Source: CAYPPG01 sp964412555 (GTDB lineage Bacteria; Hinthialibacterota; Hinthialibacteria; Hinthialibacterales; Hinthialibacteraceae). Taken from it: DNA of 64,000 nucleotides. Position numbers and translations under genes: made by a program. The stretch spans positions 57,653-121,652 of the forward strand of contig CAYPPG010000015.1 of assembly GCA_964412555.1 (NCBI GenBank), in the 5' to 3' direction. A model generated the notes under the pieces. It worked only from the letters and a program-made list of their open reading frames with translations. It searched no databases and had not been told where the DNA came from. The stretch's first letter is position 1, and the number at the start of each line of letters is the position of its first letter. Shown one piece after another: positions 9,492-16,913 of the stretch.

Positions 9492-9935
9492 TCATCCGTA
9501 GGGATACATTCCGCTTTTCACTGTATTCAATTCTTCAAGCATTTCGTTGTGTTTTTGTTCGTCTTTGAGGAGGTAGCCGATCAAGTATTGTTGGGCTACC
9601 ATTTTTGTATCCTTGATTGCTTCCAGAGATTTTTCCGCCATTTCGACGGTTTTCTTTTCCAGGTCGATATGCTTTTCGACCATGCTCCACACTTCGTTCA
9701 GTTCGTCCGGATCAATTGTGATTGCTTTTTTCTCGAGGCTGTCGATGATCAATTCTTGGATACGATAATGGATTTGAGAATCGCGTTGGATGATTTCCAT
9801 CACGAGGCGGATAAGTGGATTCTCCGTTTTTTCGATAATTTTTGCCGTGGAGGCGACGGATCCATTTTCGATTTTCTGCCATTGTTTCATATTGGCAGAG
9901 ATTTCTTCCATAATTTGTTTTTTTGTTTTTTTCAT
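9492..9935 (-). CDS. Small ferritin-like four-helix protein
   Basis: A 147-residue, almost entirely helical protein. Acidic and histidine residues are spaced as in ferritin/rubrerythrin-like diiron bundles: MEIIQRDSQIHYRI in helix A, VEKHIDLEKKTVEMAEK in the middle, and KDEQKHNEMLEEL near the end, which matches an ExxH-type motif. A GGGAG ribosome site precedes the ATG. A role in iron or oxidative stress handling is inferred from the fold only; the ligand set is not complete enough to name a subfamily. Confidence 0.6.
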   Translation of the reverse strand: MKKTKKQIMEEISANMKQWQKIENGSVASTAKIIEKTENPLIRLVMEIIQRDSQIHYRIQELIIDSLEKKAITIDPDELNEVWSMVEKHIDLEKKTVEMAEKSLEAIKDTKMVAQQYLIGYLLKDEQKHNEMLEELNTVKSGMYPYG

Positions 9936-9987
9936 AATCTCCCTCGCTTTCGTTTGCGGTTGGTGGAGTGGGTAGGAAGTATTCTGT

Positions 9988-10360
9988 CAAGGGCAGACTG
10001 CGCTTGCCCTTGGTACCCGGTTACACGGATTCAAGGGCAGACTGCGCTTGCCCTTGGTACCCGGTTACACGGATTCAAGGGCAGANNNNNNNNNNNNNNN
10101 NNNNNNNNNNNNNNNNNNNNNNNNNNNNNNNNNNNNNNNNNNNNNNNNNNNNNNNNNNNNNNNNNNNNNNNNNNNNNNNNNNNNNCGGATTCAAGGGCAG
10201 ACTACGCTTGCCCTTGGTACCCGGTTACTCGGATTCAAGGGCAGACTACGCTTGCCCTTGGTACCCGGTTACTCGGATTCAAGGGCAGACTGCGCTTGCC
10301 CTTGGTACCCGCACCCGGTTATCCGGTCGCAAGGGTAGAGTGCTCTTGCCCTTGTTACCC
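9988..10360. repeat. 44-bp tandem array of palindromic units (contains an assembly gap)
   Basis: Units start at 9988, 10032, 10076, then after the gap at 10192, 10236 and 10280, each exactly 44 bases apart. Each unit contains CAAGGGCA and TGCCCTTG separated by 9 bases, a perfect 8-bp hairpin, followed by GGTACCCGGTTAC. Units before the gap read ACTGCGCT and end TTACACGG; the first two after it read ACTACGCT and end TTACTCGG, so two sub-variants flank the gap. A degenerate unit follows at about 10330. Relatives occur at 11896 and 45171. Confidence 0.95.
10086..10185. other. Assembly gap (100 N) inside the 44-bp array
   Basis: Exactly 100 N, a scaffold placeholder. The distance between flanking unit starts (10076 to 10192) is 116 bases, not a multiple of 44, so the true gap length is unknown and the array copy number is underestimated. 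Confidence 1.
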
Positions 10361-10582
10361 ACATCACAACCGTTTCGTTTTTGTGTACCGACCACAATTA
10401 TACCAGAGTTTCAAAAAGTCTATAGGTAAAACTATCTATCTTTTTGATTTTTTGTGTTGAAATAGAATGTCAATAATAATCTTGATATAATTTCCAACTC
10501 TCTCGTTTTTCTAGGCTTACATCGGTTCTTTTTGAAATGAATATCAAGTCTAAGTGATGAGAAAATGGATATTTTTCTATCT

Positions 10583-10756
10583 TTATTGCTTGATCAACCA
10601 GTAACTGACGTGGGTGTTCATTTGTTTGAATTTTTGTAGTTGGATTTCATCCGCAGCGAAAAAGCGAAGAGTTTCATTGATAGAGGGTGCTCGTTTCATC
10701 TCGTGGACGCCTGCTTTACCCGCGAATGAAAAAGGATGTCTGATTACTTTGTTCAT
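10583..10756 (-). CDS. Small hypothetical protein (57 aa)
   Basis: An uninterrupted 57-residue frame beginning MNKVIRHPFSFAGK and ending HVSYWLIKQ. It starts 2 bases after the stop of the upstream minus-strand gene (10759-11289), which suggests translational coupling. Composition is protein-like (aromatics, mixed charge, no low complexity). No family is recognised. It may be an independent small protein or a remnant of a longer gene. Confidence 0.4.
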   Translation of the reverse strand: MNKVIRHPFSFAGKAGVHEMKRAPSINETLRFFAADEIQLQKFKQMNTHVSYWLIKQ

Positions 10757-10758
10757 GT

Positions 10759-11289
10759 TTAGTCAATCCCCAAGAATCCTTCATGATAAAAGACCGGTTT
10801 GTATCCATTCTCCGATACCCATCGAATCGCTGTGTCCAGCCGGTCTGCGTGATCGGGTATATAATTTTTATAGAACGGCCAGAAATATTGTTCGTGGGTG
10901 AACAAATCCATGATTTCACTTTGATTTGGATCGTTTGCCAAGGCGGATAGAGTCGGTTCGACAGTTTCTATGGGCGCGTTATTGATCTCGGTTTCTCTGT
11001 TTTTGAGAGTGAGTTCGGAAAGGAAGCGTTCTCCTTCTCGCCTTGCCCGTGTCCCGTTTACGATTACGTGATCCCGCAATGAGGCGCGGCCGGAGATTTG
11101 AATTTGCAGGCCGGTATCCGTTTCTTTTCCATGGTTGCGGTTCAGGATAGCGCCGTGAAACGGTTCCGTGATCTTGACGGGAACGAATGCCTGGGCCGAC
11201 CGGCTCATCATGCTTCCGGTGACAGTACCAGCGAGTCCGGTTGAAAGAGTATGTAGGAAAGTACGGCGTTTGATTGGATCCTTGTTCAT
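10759..11289 (-). CDS. Tat-signal secreted hypothetical protein
   Basis: A 176-residue protein starting MNKDPIKRRTFLHTLSTG, with a twin-arginine-like motif (KRRTFLH), a hydrophobic region and an AQA cleavage site. The mature part has a beta-rich N-terminal half and an end (YIPDHADRLDTAIRWVSENGYKP) that resembles the last helix and strand of polysaccharide-deacetylase or TIM-like domains, though no catalytic motif is visible. The frame is open further upstream, but the start at 11289 is chosen because AAAGGA lies 7 bases before it. It may be a truncated version of a longer enzyme. Confidence 0.55.
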   Translation of the reverse strand: MNKDPIKRRTFLHTLSTGLAGTVTGSMMSRSAQAFVPVKITEPFHGAILNRNHGKETDTGLQIQISGRASLRDHVIVNGTRARREGERFLSELTLKNRETEINNAPIETVEPTLSALANDPNQSEIMDLFTHEQYFWPFYKNYIPDHADRLDTAIRWVSENGYKPVFYHEGFLGID

Positions 11290-11895
11290 GATCGATTCCT
11301 TTATTTTTTTTCGATTTGGAACTGAACATAGTGCAATACGAATCTGTTTTACCTTATCATAAATCGCAGTTGAGAGAAAAGGCGGGGAAGGATGATGGCT
11401 GTAGGATAATATCATAGGTTTAGAGAGGGTTAGTTCTTGTTATTGGCCAATAGGTGCAATTGTGTCGTTGGGAAAAATGAGTCTTTGCCGGATATTGGCA
11501 TTCTCGGGCAATGATGCAGGTTCGACTCCTCCAAATTCAAGGGAAGACCGGCATGATTATGCTATTTTCGGTCAGCATTTGGGTTCCTCGATGTTTTTGT
11601 TCATTTGACTGGCTTACTTTCTCCTTTTCTTTTATTAATTTTTAAAGTTGGGCGCCCAACGGAGGGCGGCGACTACGGTTTGAACCTGCGAGGCCATTCG
11701 GATACGCACGCGGTATCGCCGGTGTCTTCATTTGGATACCTTACGCCAACGGAGAACCGGGGTTGGCATCGCAGGATGGTTCGTTCCGGGGAACGAAGCC
11801 GGAGTTCATCGTGATGCACTCGGTTTTTTTAGGCTGAAGGTGGTAGGCTGAAGGCTGAAGGGTGGGCACCTTGGTTCTTGCATGGGTGCTTTGAC

Positions 11896-11922
11896 GCAAG
11901 GGCAGATGGAACTTGCCCTTGC
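11896..11922. repeat. Solitary CAAGGGCA palindrome
   Basis: GCAAGGGCA and TGCCCTTGC form a 9-bp perfect stem around a 9-base loop, followed by TACCCC. It is the same design as the units of the arrays at 9988 and 45171. Confidence 0.85.
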
Positions 11923-12233
11923 TACCCCTACGGACAGCCGTTGCCCCTACGGACAGCCATTGGAAATCCTTTTTGGCCCGCTGAACCGGGGCGGGTTGTC
12001 GGAGAGAAAAATATATTCTCCAACAGATCGGATTTCCGGTTGTAGTCTTGGTTCGGATGTAACGGTTCTCGGCCGAGAAAAGTGTTACGTCCCTCTACTA
12101 ATTAGGAAGAGTTCCGCATTTTGGGGGATCTAATTAATGGGGTATATTTTTTTTGAGAAAGTAACTATTTGGTTTTGTGGAAGTTAGAGTAGGGATAGGG
12201 AGGGTTTTTTAAATATTTTTTTGCGGGTGGGAT

Positions 12234-12280
12234 TGTCTGAATCGGGATTGGCCAGGATTGTAGGATTTTCAGGATTGGGT
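12234..12280 (+). repeat. TGTCTGAATC / AGGATT dispersed repeat copy
   Basis: Starts TGTCTGAATCGGGATTGG and continues with AGGATT spaced at roughly 8-10 bases. The same phrase occurs twice at about 39134-39220 and once inverted at about 39315-39358. Confidence 0.8.
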
Positions 12281-12355
12281 TGGAGGGGGGCTTTCATTTT
12301 TATGGTGAGTTGGTTGAATCACGAAAGCACGAAGGGGATGATATACACGAAAAAA

Positions 12356-12544
12356 ATGAGACAAGGATTAGAGAATAGGATGAGAAGTACATTAGAAGAA
12401 ATTTCATTGGATGAACGAATTCGGTTTGTGGAGGATTTGTAGGATAGTATTGCTGATGAGCAAAAGGCTGAATTTGATCAGCGGTTAGATGCTTGTGAGG
12501 TGGATTGGGAAACGGAGCGGCCTGCGGGAGAAGTGATTGAATAG
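12356..12544 (+). pseudogene. Addiction-module antitoxin (Unstab_antitox-like) with premature stop
   Basis: The frame reads TLEEISLDERIRFVEDL, then a TAG stop at 12440, then DSIADEQKAEFDQRL and ERPAGEVIE. This is the standard sequence of the ParE/RelE-associated addiction module component, in which the stop position is normally Trp (EDLWDSI). A single TGG to TAG change therefore kills the gene. No downstream ParE-type toxin is found, so the module appears dead. Confidence 0.8.
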
Positions 12545-12595
12545 ATACGGCGAAAGAGATGAGTCTTTCAATCGGTACTAATTAGAAATTTCTGT

Positions 12596-12624
12596 TTGAC
12601 ATTGGCCCCAAAATTGGGTATCCT
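12596..12624 (+). promoter_or_regulatory. Promoter with embedded operator for the HicAB-like operon
   Basis: TTGACA at 12596-12601, a 17-base spacer and TATCCT at 12619-12624 form a near-consensus sigma-70 promoter. The spacer contains CCCAA-AA-TTGGG (12607-12618), an inverted repeat well placed for autorepression by the antitoxin. The predicted start of transcription is only about 13 bases before the toxin ATG, which has no Shine-Dalgarno, so the mRNA is nearly leaderless. Confidence 0.7.
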
Positions 12625-12643
12625 GTAAGCATATGCAGAATCT

Positions 12644-12919
12644 ATGAATAAAAAACAATTCAAAATACTGAAGCGGATTTTTGAGCAGCCGACGCGAACC
12701 GATATCGAATTTCAAGATATCGAAAATATGATGTATGCCTTAGGCTTCAGGAAAATTGAGGGGCGTGGTTCAAGAATCACATTTCAGTCGTCAAGTGGAA
12801 GAATCATGTTTCATCGTCCCCATCCGCAAAAAGAAACGAAAACGTATGCCGTTGACAACCTCCGAAAATTCCTCAAACAGATCGGAATGACGCCAGAAAG
12901 TATGAAACATGAAAAATAA
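12644..12919 (+). CDS. HicA-family mRNA interferase toxin
   Basis: A 91-residue basic protein with the HicA double-stranded RNA-binding-like fold pattern: a helix near the start, GFRKIEGRGSRITF, then MFHRPHP containing the histidine in the position of the HicA catalytic residue, and a final helix (LRKFLKQIGM). HicA toxins cleave mRNA and tmRNA. The gene overlaps the following HicB-like gene by 11 bases, the usual toxin-first hicAB order. The usual GSH is GSR here, a small deviation. Expression is predicted from the promoter directly upstream. Confidence 0.82.
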   Translation: MNKKQFKILKRIFEQPTRTDIEFQDIENMMYALGFRKIEGRGSRITFQSSSGRIMFHRPHPQKETKTYAVDNLRKFLKQIGMTPESMKHEK

Positions 12920-13271
12920 GGAAACCATTCATCCTATTGGTAATATGTTGAAATATAAAGGATATTACGCGATCCCCCAATTCAGTGCGTCCGACAAATG
13001 CTTTTGCGGAAAACTGGCCGGTATCCAGGATTGCATTATGTTTGAAGGAACATGTGTGGAGGAATTGGAACAAGCCTTCAAGGATTCGGTTGATGAATAT
13101 CTCGAACAATGTGAAAATGAAGGAATTGAGCCGCAAAGACCGTTTTCCGGTAAGTTCAACTTACGCATGCCGCCGGAGCTGCATGCAAGGGCTGCCCAAA
13201 CCGCCGTGCGGCAGGGGAAGAGTGTGAATCAATTGATTGTGGATGCGGTGAGTGGTGTTGTGGAGAAATGA
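12909..13271 (+). CDS. HicB-family antitoxin
   Basis: A 120-residue protein with the HicB N-terminal fold (YKGYYAIPQFSASDKCFCGKLAGI, then the helix CVEELEQAFKDSVDEYLEQC). The C-terminal ribbon-helix-helix domain (FNLRMPPELHARAAQTA, then GKSVNQLIVDAV) would bind the operator. This matches the RHH subgroup of HicB antitoxins. It is coupled to the HicA-like gene by overlap and probably represses the promoter at 12596. The coding sequence is intact. Confidence 0.88.
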   Translation: MKNKETIHPIGNMLKYKGYYAIPQFSASDKCFCGKLAGIQDCIMFEGTCVEELEQAFKDSVDEYLEQCENEGIEPQRPFSGKFNLRMPPELHARAAQTAVRQGKSVNQLIVDAVSGVVEK

Positions 13272-13295
13272 AGGCTGAAGACATAAGGGGATTGA

Positions 13296-13595
13296 ATGAG
13301 AACGGATGCACTTGGAAAAATGATCAAAGAATTCGATAAGAAATATCCCGGATTTGAGGATGATGTCCAGGAAACATATAAAAACCTGTTGATCGGCAAA
13401 GCCATTCATGACGCTCGGGTGGAAGCCGGTTTAACACAGGATCAGTTGGCGGATTTAGTAGGGATGCCCTCCGAGGTTATAGTAGAGTTGGAGAATACTG
13501 ATTATGAAGGGGATTCCCTTTCTATGCTGCAACGGATCGCGACCGCTCTGAAAAAACGGGTAGACATTCGGTTGGTGCCTGCGATGGAAGGGTAA
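13296..13595 (+). CDS. XRE-family HTH antitoxin-like protein
   Basis: A 99-residue protein. The C-terminal half is a Cro/C1-type helix-turn-helix (GLTQDQLADLVGMPSEVIVELE), and the N-terminal helical part (residues 1-35) is typical of HigA-like antitoxins. It starts 24 bases after the HicB-like gene and may be in the same transcript. No HigB/RelE-type toxin adjoins it, so it is either an orphan antitoxin or a regulator of the island. The DNA-binding assignment is confident; the antitoxin role is inferred. Confidence 0.8.
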   Translation: MRTDALGKMIKEFDKKYPGFEDDVQETYKNLLIGKAIHDARVEAGLTQDQLADLVGMPSEVIVELENTDYEGDSLSMLQRIATALKKRVDIRLVPAMEG

Positions 13596-13649
13596 TATGC
13601 GAATCGGCTATAAAAAATGGAATTACCCTTTTGAGAGAGGAAAAACAAA

Positions 13650-13874
13650 ATGAAATGTGGTATTCGGGGATGTCCAGGGCACTATGAGCGTCAGCGGATT
13701 ATTCATACGGTCAAACGGGGTTCGGAGATTCTTGTTTTCGAGAATATTCCTGCGGAAGTATGCGATGTGTGTTACGATGTGCTTTTGGCGCCGGAGACGA
13801 TCCGGTATCTTGAAGGATTGATGCGGCAGGATAGGGAGCCGGATAGGTATGTGCCGGTGTATGAGTATGGTTGA
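13650..13874 (+). CDS. YgiT/MqsA-type zinc finger protein
   Basis: A 74-residue protein with zinc ligands C3, C8 (MKCGIRGC) and the pair CDVC near residue 40, plus the family motif ENIPAEVCDVCYDVLL and an ending rich in charged residues. YgiT-type proteins are the zinc domain of MqsA antitoxins or free-standing versions paired with RelE or DUF4258 toxins. Neither partner is adjacent here. A GAGAGG ribosome site precedes the ATG. Confidence 0.82.
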   Translation: MKCGIRGCPGHYERQRIIHTVKRGSEILVFENIPAEVCDVCYDVLLAPETIRYLEGLMRQDREPDRYVPVYEYG

Positions 13875-13956
13875 GGGGCGCTGGATGGAGAAAAACAATT
13901 AATCAATAATAATCAGTATGTTATTTGAGTTTTATTTTCATATGGAGAAATTGATT

Positions 13957-14514
13957 ATGTCTAGTGGCGAAGATACAAAATGTGCAATTAACAATATCAA
14001 TTCTGACGAGAAATATGCTGCTCAAATTGGTTACAGTTCAGCCATTCAATTGTGGTGTCAAACTGATATGAGTATATGGTCAATGATTGCTGTAATGATG
14101 GTTACAAATGGAATCATGTTTGGGGCAATTACTCACCTATTTGTTTCAAAACAATACATATTAGTGATTGCTATATCATTTGTAAGTATATTTTTGTGTA
14201 TTGTTTATAGTTTCTTTTTATGTCGTAATGACAAATATAAAAGTTATTTTATTGCTTATGCACTCCAGCTAGAAAAAAAATATTATAATAGTGGTAATAT
14301 AAAAATAAACCTTGCTCAAGGAAGTTTGAACTTAGCCAAATCCGGAAAAGTTGAACTTGATGATGAAACTATAGAATTCAATTTTGCGGCTTATAAATAT
14401 GGTGCATCAAAAATGTTATTTTGGGGAATTACTAAATTATTTGCAATTATATATTTCTTGTTTATTATAAACTCTTTGTTTCTATATTCTGAAATGTATC
14501 ATCCTTTGCAGTGA
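13957..14514 (+). CDS. AT-rich hypothetical membrane protein
   Basis: A 185-residue protein with two adjacent membrane helices near residues 35-85 (MIAVMMVTNGIMFGAITHLF and YILVIAISFVSIFLCIVYSFFL), a soluble middle with LNLAKSGKVELDDE, and a C-terminal membrane helix. The start at 13957 is chosen because GGAG lies 9 bases upstream. Base composition is far more AT-rich than the neighbours, with many AAA, AAT and ATA codons, which suggests recent transfer. No family is recognised. Confidence 0.6.
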   Translation: MSSGEDTKCAINNINSDEKYAAQIGYSSAIQLWCQTDMSIWSMIAVMMVTNGIMFGAITHLFVSKQYILVIAISFVSIFLCIVYSFFLCRNDKYKSYFIAYALQLEKKYYNSGNIKINLAQGSLNLAKSGKVELDDETIEFNFAAYKYGASKMLFWGITKLFAIIYFLFIINSLFLYSEMYHPLQ

Positions 14515-14530
14515 TTCCGATAATCATTCA

Positions 14531-14620
14531 TCATTTACTCAGGCAATTATAAAACTTACTGCGGATTACCCCGCGCAATATGTCATTGTTGAAATTCTCA
14601 TCGGCAGCGAAAAGGATCAT
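14531..14620 (-). pseudogene. Truncated DUF5615 PIN-like toxin
   Basis: A 29-residue frame reading MILFAADENFNNDILRGVI and ending after 10 more residues. FLADENF(N)xDILRGL is the conserved N-terminus of DUF5615 PIN-like toxins, which normally have about 110 residues. It starts 4 bases after the stop of the DUF433 gene, the standard DUF433-DUF5615 arrangement. The rest of the toxin is absent, so the module is disarmed. Confidence 0.75.
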
Positions 14621-14623
14621 AGG

Positions 14624-14959
14624 CTACTCTGATGAAGAGATACGCCGGGCTAATAGACGGTCACGAATACCCTGTGGATCGAAGCGGGATTCGTTTTGGG
14701 TACGAATTGTATCGGATTGTTCTTGTCGATGACGCAAATATTTTTCTACTTCTGCGGATTGCCGCAGATAATATCCAATTACCTGGTATACGTCCGGTAA
14801 TTGCAAGGAAGGATACTGCTGAACAATTTCTTCGGCTGTAGCACCTGACTGGAATGCTTCCACGACAATATCTAAAGTGACTCGTGTATTTCCCACGCGA
14901 ATCACACCATCCCGGTCATAGGAAAGCGGAACTCTTTTTGTGGCAAATTCTAAAGGCAT
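14624..14959 (-). CDS. DUF433-family antitoxin
   Basis: A 111-residue protein (from MPLEFATKRVPL) with the DUF433 winged-helix motif: GVIRVGNTRVTLDIVVEAF, GATAEEIVQQYPSLQLPDVYQVIGYYL. DUF433 proteins are antitoxins usually followed by a DUF5615 PIN-like toxin; here only a stub of that toxin remains (14531-14620). The internal start at 14959 is preferred over 14983 because an AAGGGA site precedes it. It may survive as an orphan or anti-toxin against mobile modules. Confidence 0.85.
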   Translation of the reverse strand: MPLEFATKRVPLSYDRDGVIRVGNTRVTLDIVVEAFQSGATAEEIVQQYPSLQLPDVYQVIGYYLRQSAEVEKYLRHRQEQSDTIRTQNESRFDPQGIRDRLLARRISSSE

Positions 14960-15163
14960 ATCATTTCCCTTTTCGCTTTTCATTCGAGCCTTTTTTTCTA
15001 TATATATGATACTGTTGATAAGACTGTTTGCTCAAGGGCTGGCTGGCGTCTTGCCGGAATCCTGCGCCTTTTCACTTGGTACCCCACAACGGAGTATACA
15101 CTTCCCCCTTTAATGATTGCAGAGATAATGAAGAGAAATATCTTTTAGATTGAATAGGATTGT

Positions 15164-16660
15164 ATGAACTTTTTAGACCAAATCGCATCGGAAAAACATT
15201 TGATGGCCTATCCACAGGCGCCGCATGGGCCGGTTGGATTGATCTATCCCAATGTGTATTCCGTCGGTATCGCCAGTTTGGGGTATCAGCAAATTTACCG
15301 GTTGTTTCGTGAATCGGGGGTATCGGTGGAGCGGATTTTTTTCGATAAAAAAGGAAGAGAAACGCAGAGTGTTGAAAACCGAACTCCGCTGTTCCGGTTT
15401 CCGGTGATCGCGGTGACCTATACTTTCGAGCTGGATATCTTGAATCTCATCAAGATGCTGCTCTGCGGTGGTGTTCCTCCTCTCGCCGAGCAGCGAACGG
15501 AAGAATCGCCTATTCTCATTTTCGGTGGGATGGCGGCAACTGCCAATCCACGTCTTTTGGAGCGCATCGCCGATGTGATTGTGTTGGGAGAGGGAGAGAC
15601 TCTGGTTGAAGCCATCAGTCAAGTGATTACACAGAAAAAGGATTGTTCCCGCGATGAAATTCTTGAAACGCTGACTGAACTCCCTCATGTTTATGTTCCT
15701 GTTATCCATGGCGATTATTTACAGACGATCGCTTCATCTTTTGCACTGAAATCGCTGGATCATTATCCATGCCATACCGTGATTCTACCGAAACACGACG
15801 AATTCGGCGGCGCGTTTTTGTTGGAGATGTCCCGGGGGTGTTCCTATCGATGCCGTTTTTGTATTGTTCATTACATGAATGGTTCCGGACGCTATCGTAG
15901 TTACGATTCGTTGATCGAAGTGCTTGATCAATATAAGAACGACTATCACAAAGTTGGACTCCTGGGAGCGGCTGTCGCCGATCATCCTCAAGTGGAGGAT
16001 GTAACCGAGTGGTTGGTCCGGCGGGGGAAACAGGTATCCACTTCATCTTTGCGGGCGGAAAAAATCACGGAGCGATTTTTGGATTTATTGAAGGAGGGTG
16101 GGCAGCACAACATTACCGTGGCGCCGGAGACCGGTTCGATTGCAACCCGTAAGAACATGTTGAAAGGGGTAAAAGACGAAAAATATTTTCGTCTGGCGGA
16201 ATGGGCGGGGAAAAGAAAATTTCCGAGTTTGAAACTCTATTTTCTTATCGGATTGCCGGGTGTGGATCCCAGGGATGAGGCGGCGGATATCATTCAATTT
16301 TCGGAAACGATTGGAGATATTTTTTCCGGGAATGGCGGAGGAAGAATTACTGTATCCGTCTCACCCTTTGTTCCTAAACCTACGACTCCCTGGGCACATG
16401 AGAGTACCTGGGATCCCAAGCAAATCAAAAAAGCGTCGCGAATCATTCGCAAAATGCTTGTTTTTCGAGGGAATATGAAAGTTCCGGCCGTAAATGTCAA
16501 AGAAGCGCGTGCTGAAACGATTCTGTCTTGGGCAGGGGCGGAAATCACGGATGATTTGCTGAAATTGGCTCGTGAAGAAATAACCATTGAATCGGCATTC
16601 AAAGATTTTGATTTAAACAGGATTTCAGGAAGACAATTCGAGTCGGTGCTCATTTCTTGA
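15164..16660 (+). CDS. Radical SAM protein with B12-binding-like N-terminus
   Basis: A 498-residue protein. Residues 20-200 look like a Rossmann/cobalamin-binding-like domain (PNVYSVGIASLGYQ, ILIFGGMAATANPRLLE, VIVLGEGE). The radical SAM core follows with EMSRGCSYRCRFCIV near 230, the CxxxCxxC cluster motif, then TVAPETGS and a C-terminal extension. This is the YgiQ/TIGR03960-like group often annotated as B12-binding domain-containing radical SAM protein; its substrate is generally unknown. The gene is monocistronic with flanking intergenic space. Enzymatic class is confident, the reaction is not. Confidence 0.88.
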   Translation: MNFLDQIASEKHLMAYPQAPHGPVGLIYPNVYSVGIASLGYQQIYRLFRESGVSVERIFFDKKGRETQSVENRTPLFRFPVIAVTYTFELDILNLIKMLLCGGVPPLAEQRTEESPILIFGGMAATANPRLLERIADVIVLGEGETLVEAISQVITQKKDCSRDEILETLTELPHVYVPVIHGDYLQTIASSFALKSLDHYPCHTVILPKHDEFGGAFLLEMSRGCSYRCRFCIVHYMNGSGRYRSYDSLIEVLDQYKNDYHKVGLLGAAVADHPQVEDVTEWLVRRGKQVSTSSLRAEKITERFLDLLKEGGQHNITVAPETGSIATRKNMLKGVKDEKYFRLAEWAGKRKFPSLKLYFLIGLPGVDPRDEAADIIQFSETIGDIFSGNGGGRITVSVSPFVPKPTTPWAHESTWDPKQIKKASRIIRKMLVFRGNMKVPAVNVKEARAETILSWAGAEITDDLLKLAREEITIESAFKDFDLNRISGRQFESVLIS

Positions 16661-16752
16661 TATCCCTGCTATTGATTGCAAACTCCATCTGGACATCTTT
16701 CCTGAATCGATAAACAATGAATCAAGAATATATACATAAATGAAGGGGAATC

Positions 16753-16913
16753 ATGATCATGTCGCTCAACCGGAGAGATTTTCTTCATACTTCCACCGCT
16801 GTTTTGGCGAGTACCACGATATCTTTTACCCAACCGCTGAACTGAGGGCAGGGGATGAAGACTATCTTCGTGAAGTCAGCCGCCGGATGGATCTGATTAT
16901 TGCCGGGAAATAA
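16753..16913 (+). pseudogene. Remnants of a Tat-exported protein: N-terminus and C-terminus only
   Basis: A start at 16753 after AAGGGGA gives a 30-residue twin-arginine signal peptide (SLNRRDFLHTSTAVLAS) ending at a TGA at 16843. In another frame, directly downstream, AGDEDYLREVSRRMDLIIAG then a stop (16911) looks like a native C-terminus. The two ends are adjacent with the middle missing, so an internal deletion is likely. The parent family cannot be named. Confidence 0.6.

Larger units (their letters stand above)
11416..12355. other. Gene-poor repeat-bearing stretch
   Basis: No convincing coding sequence is seen here. It holds a CAAGGGCA palindrome at 11896-11922, a tandem duplication of GCCCCTACGGACAGCC near 11940, the perfect palindrome TTCTCGGCCGAGAA near 12067 flanked by GTAAC/GTTAC, a copy of the TGTCTGAATC-type repeat at 12234-12280, and ATCACGAAAGCACGAAGG at about 12318. 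GC-rich and AT-rich patches alternate, giving the look of accumulated repeat debris. Confidence 0.7.

Noticed and set aside
9988..10360. Possible CRISPR array
   Set aside because: Units are tandem and nearly identical over their whole length with no unique spacers, and no cas genes are present.
9483..10460. Long plus-strand open frame across the array and gap
   Set aside because: It runs through the N gap and over the antisense of the ferritin-like gene; its repeated peptide is only the translation of the 44-bp units.
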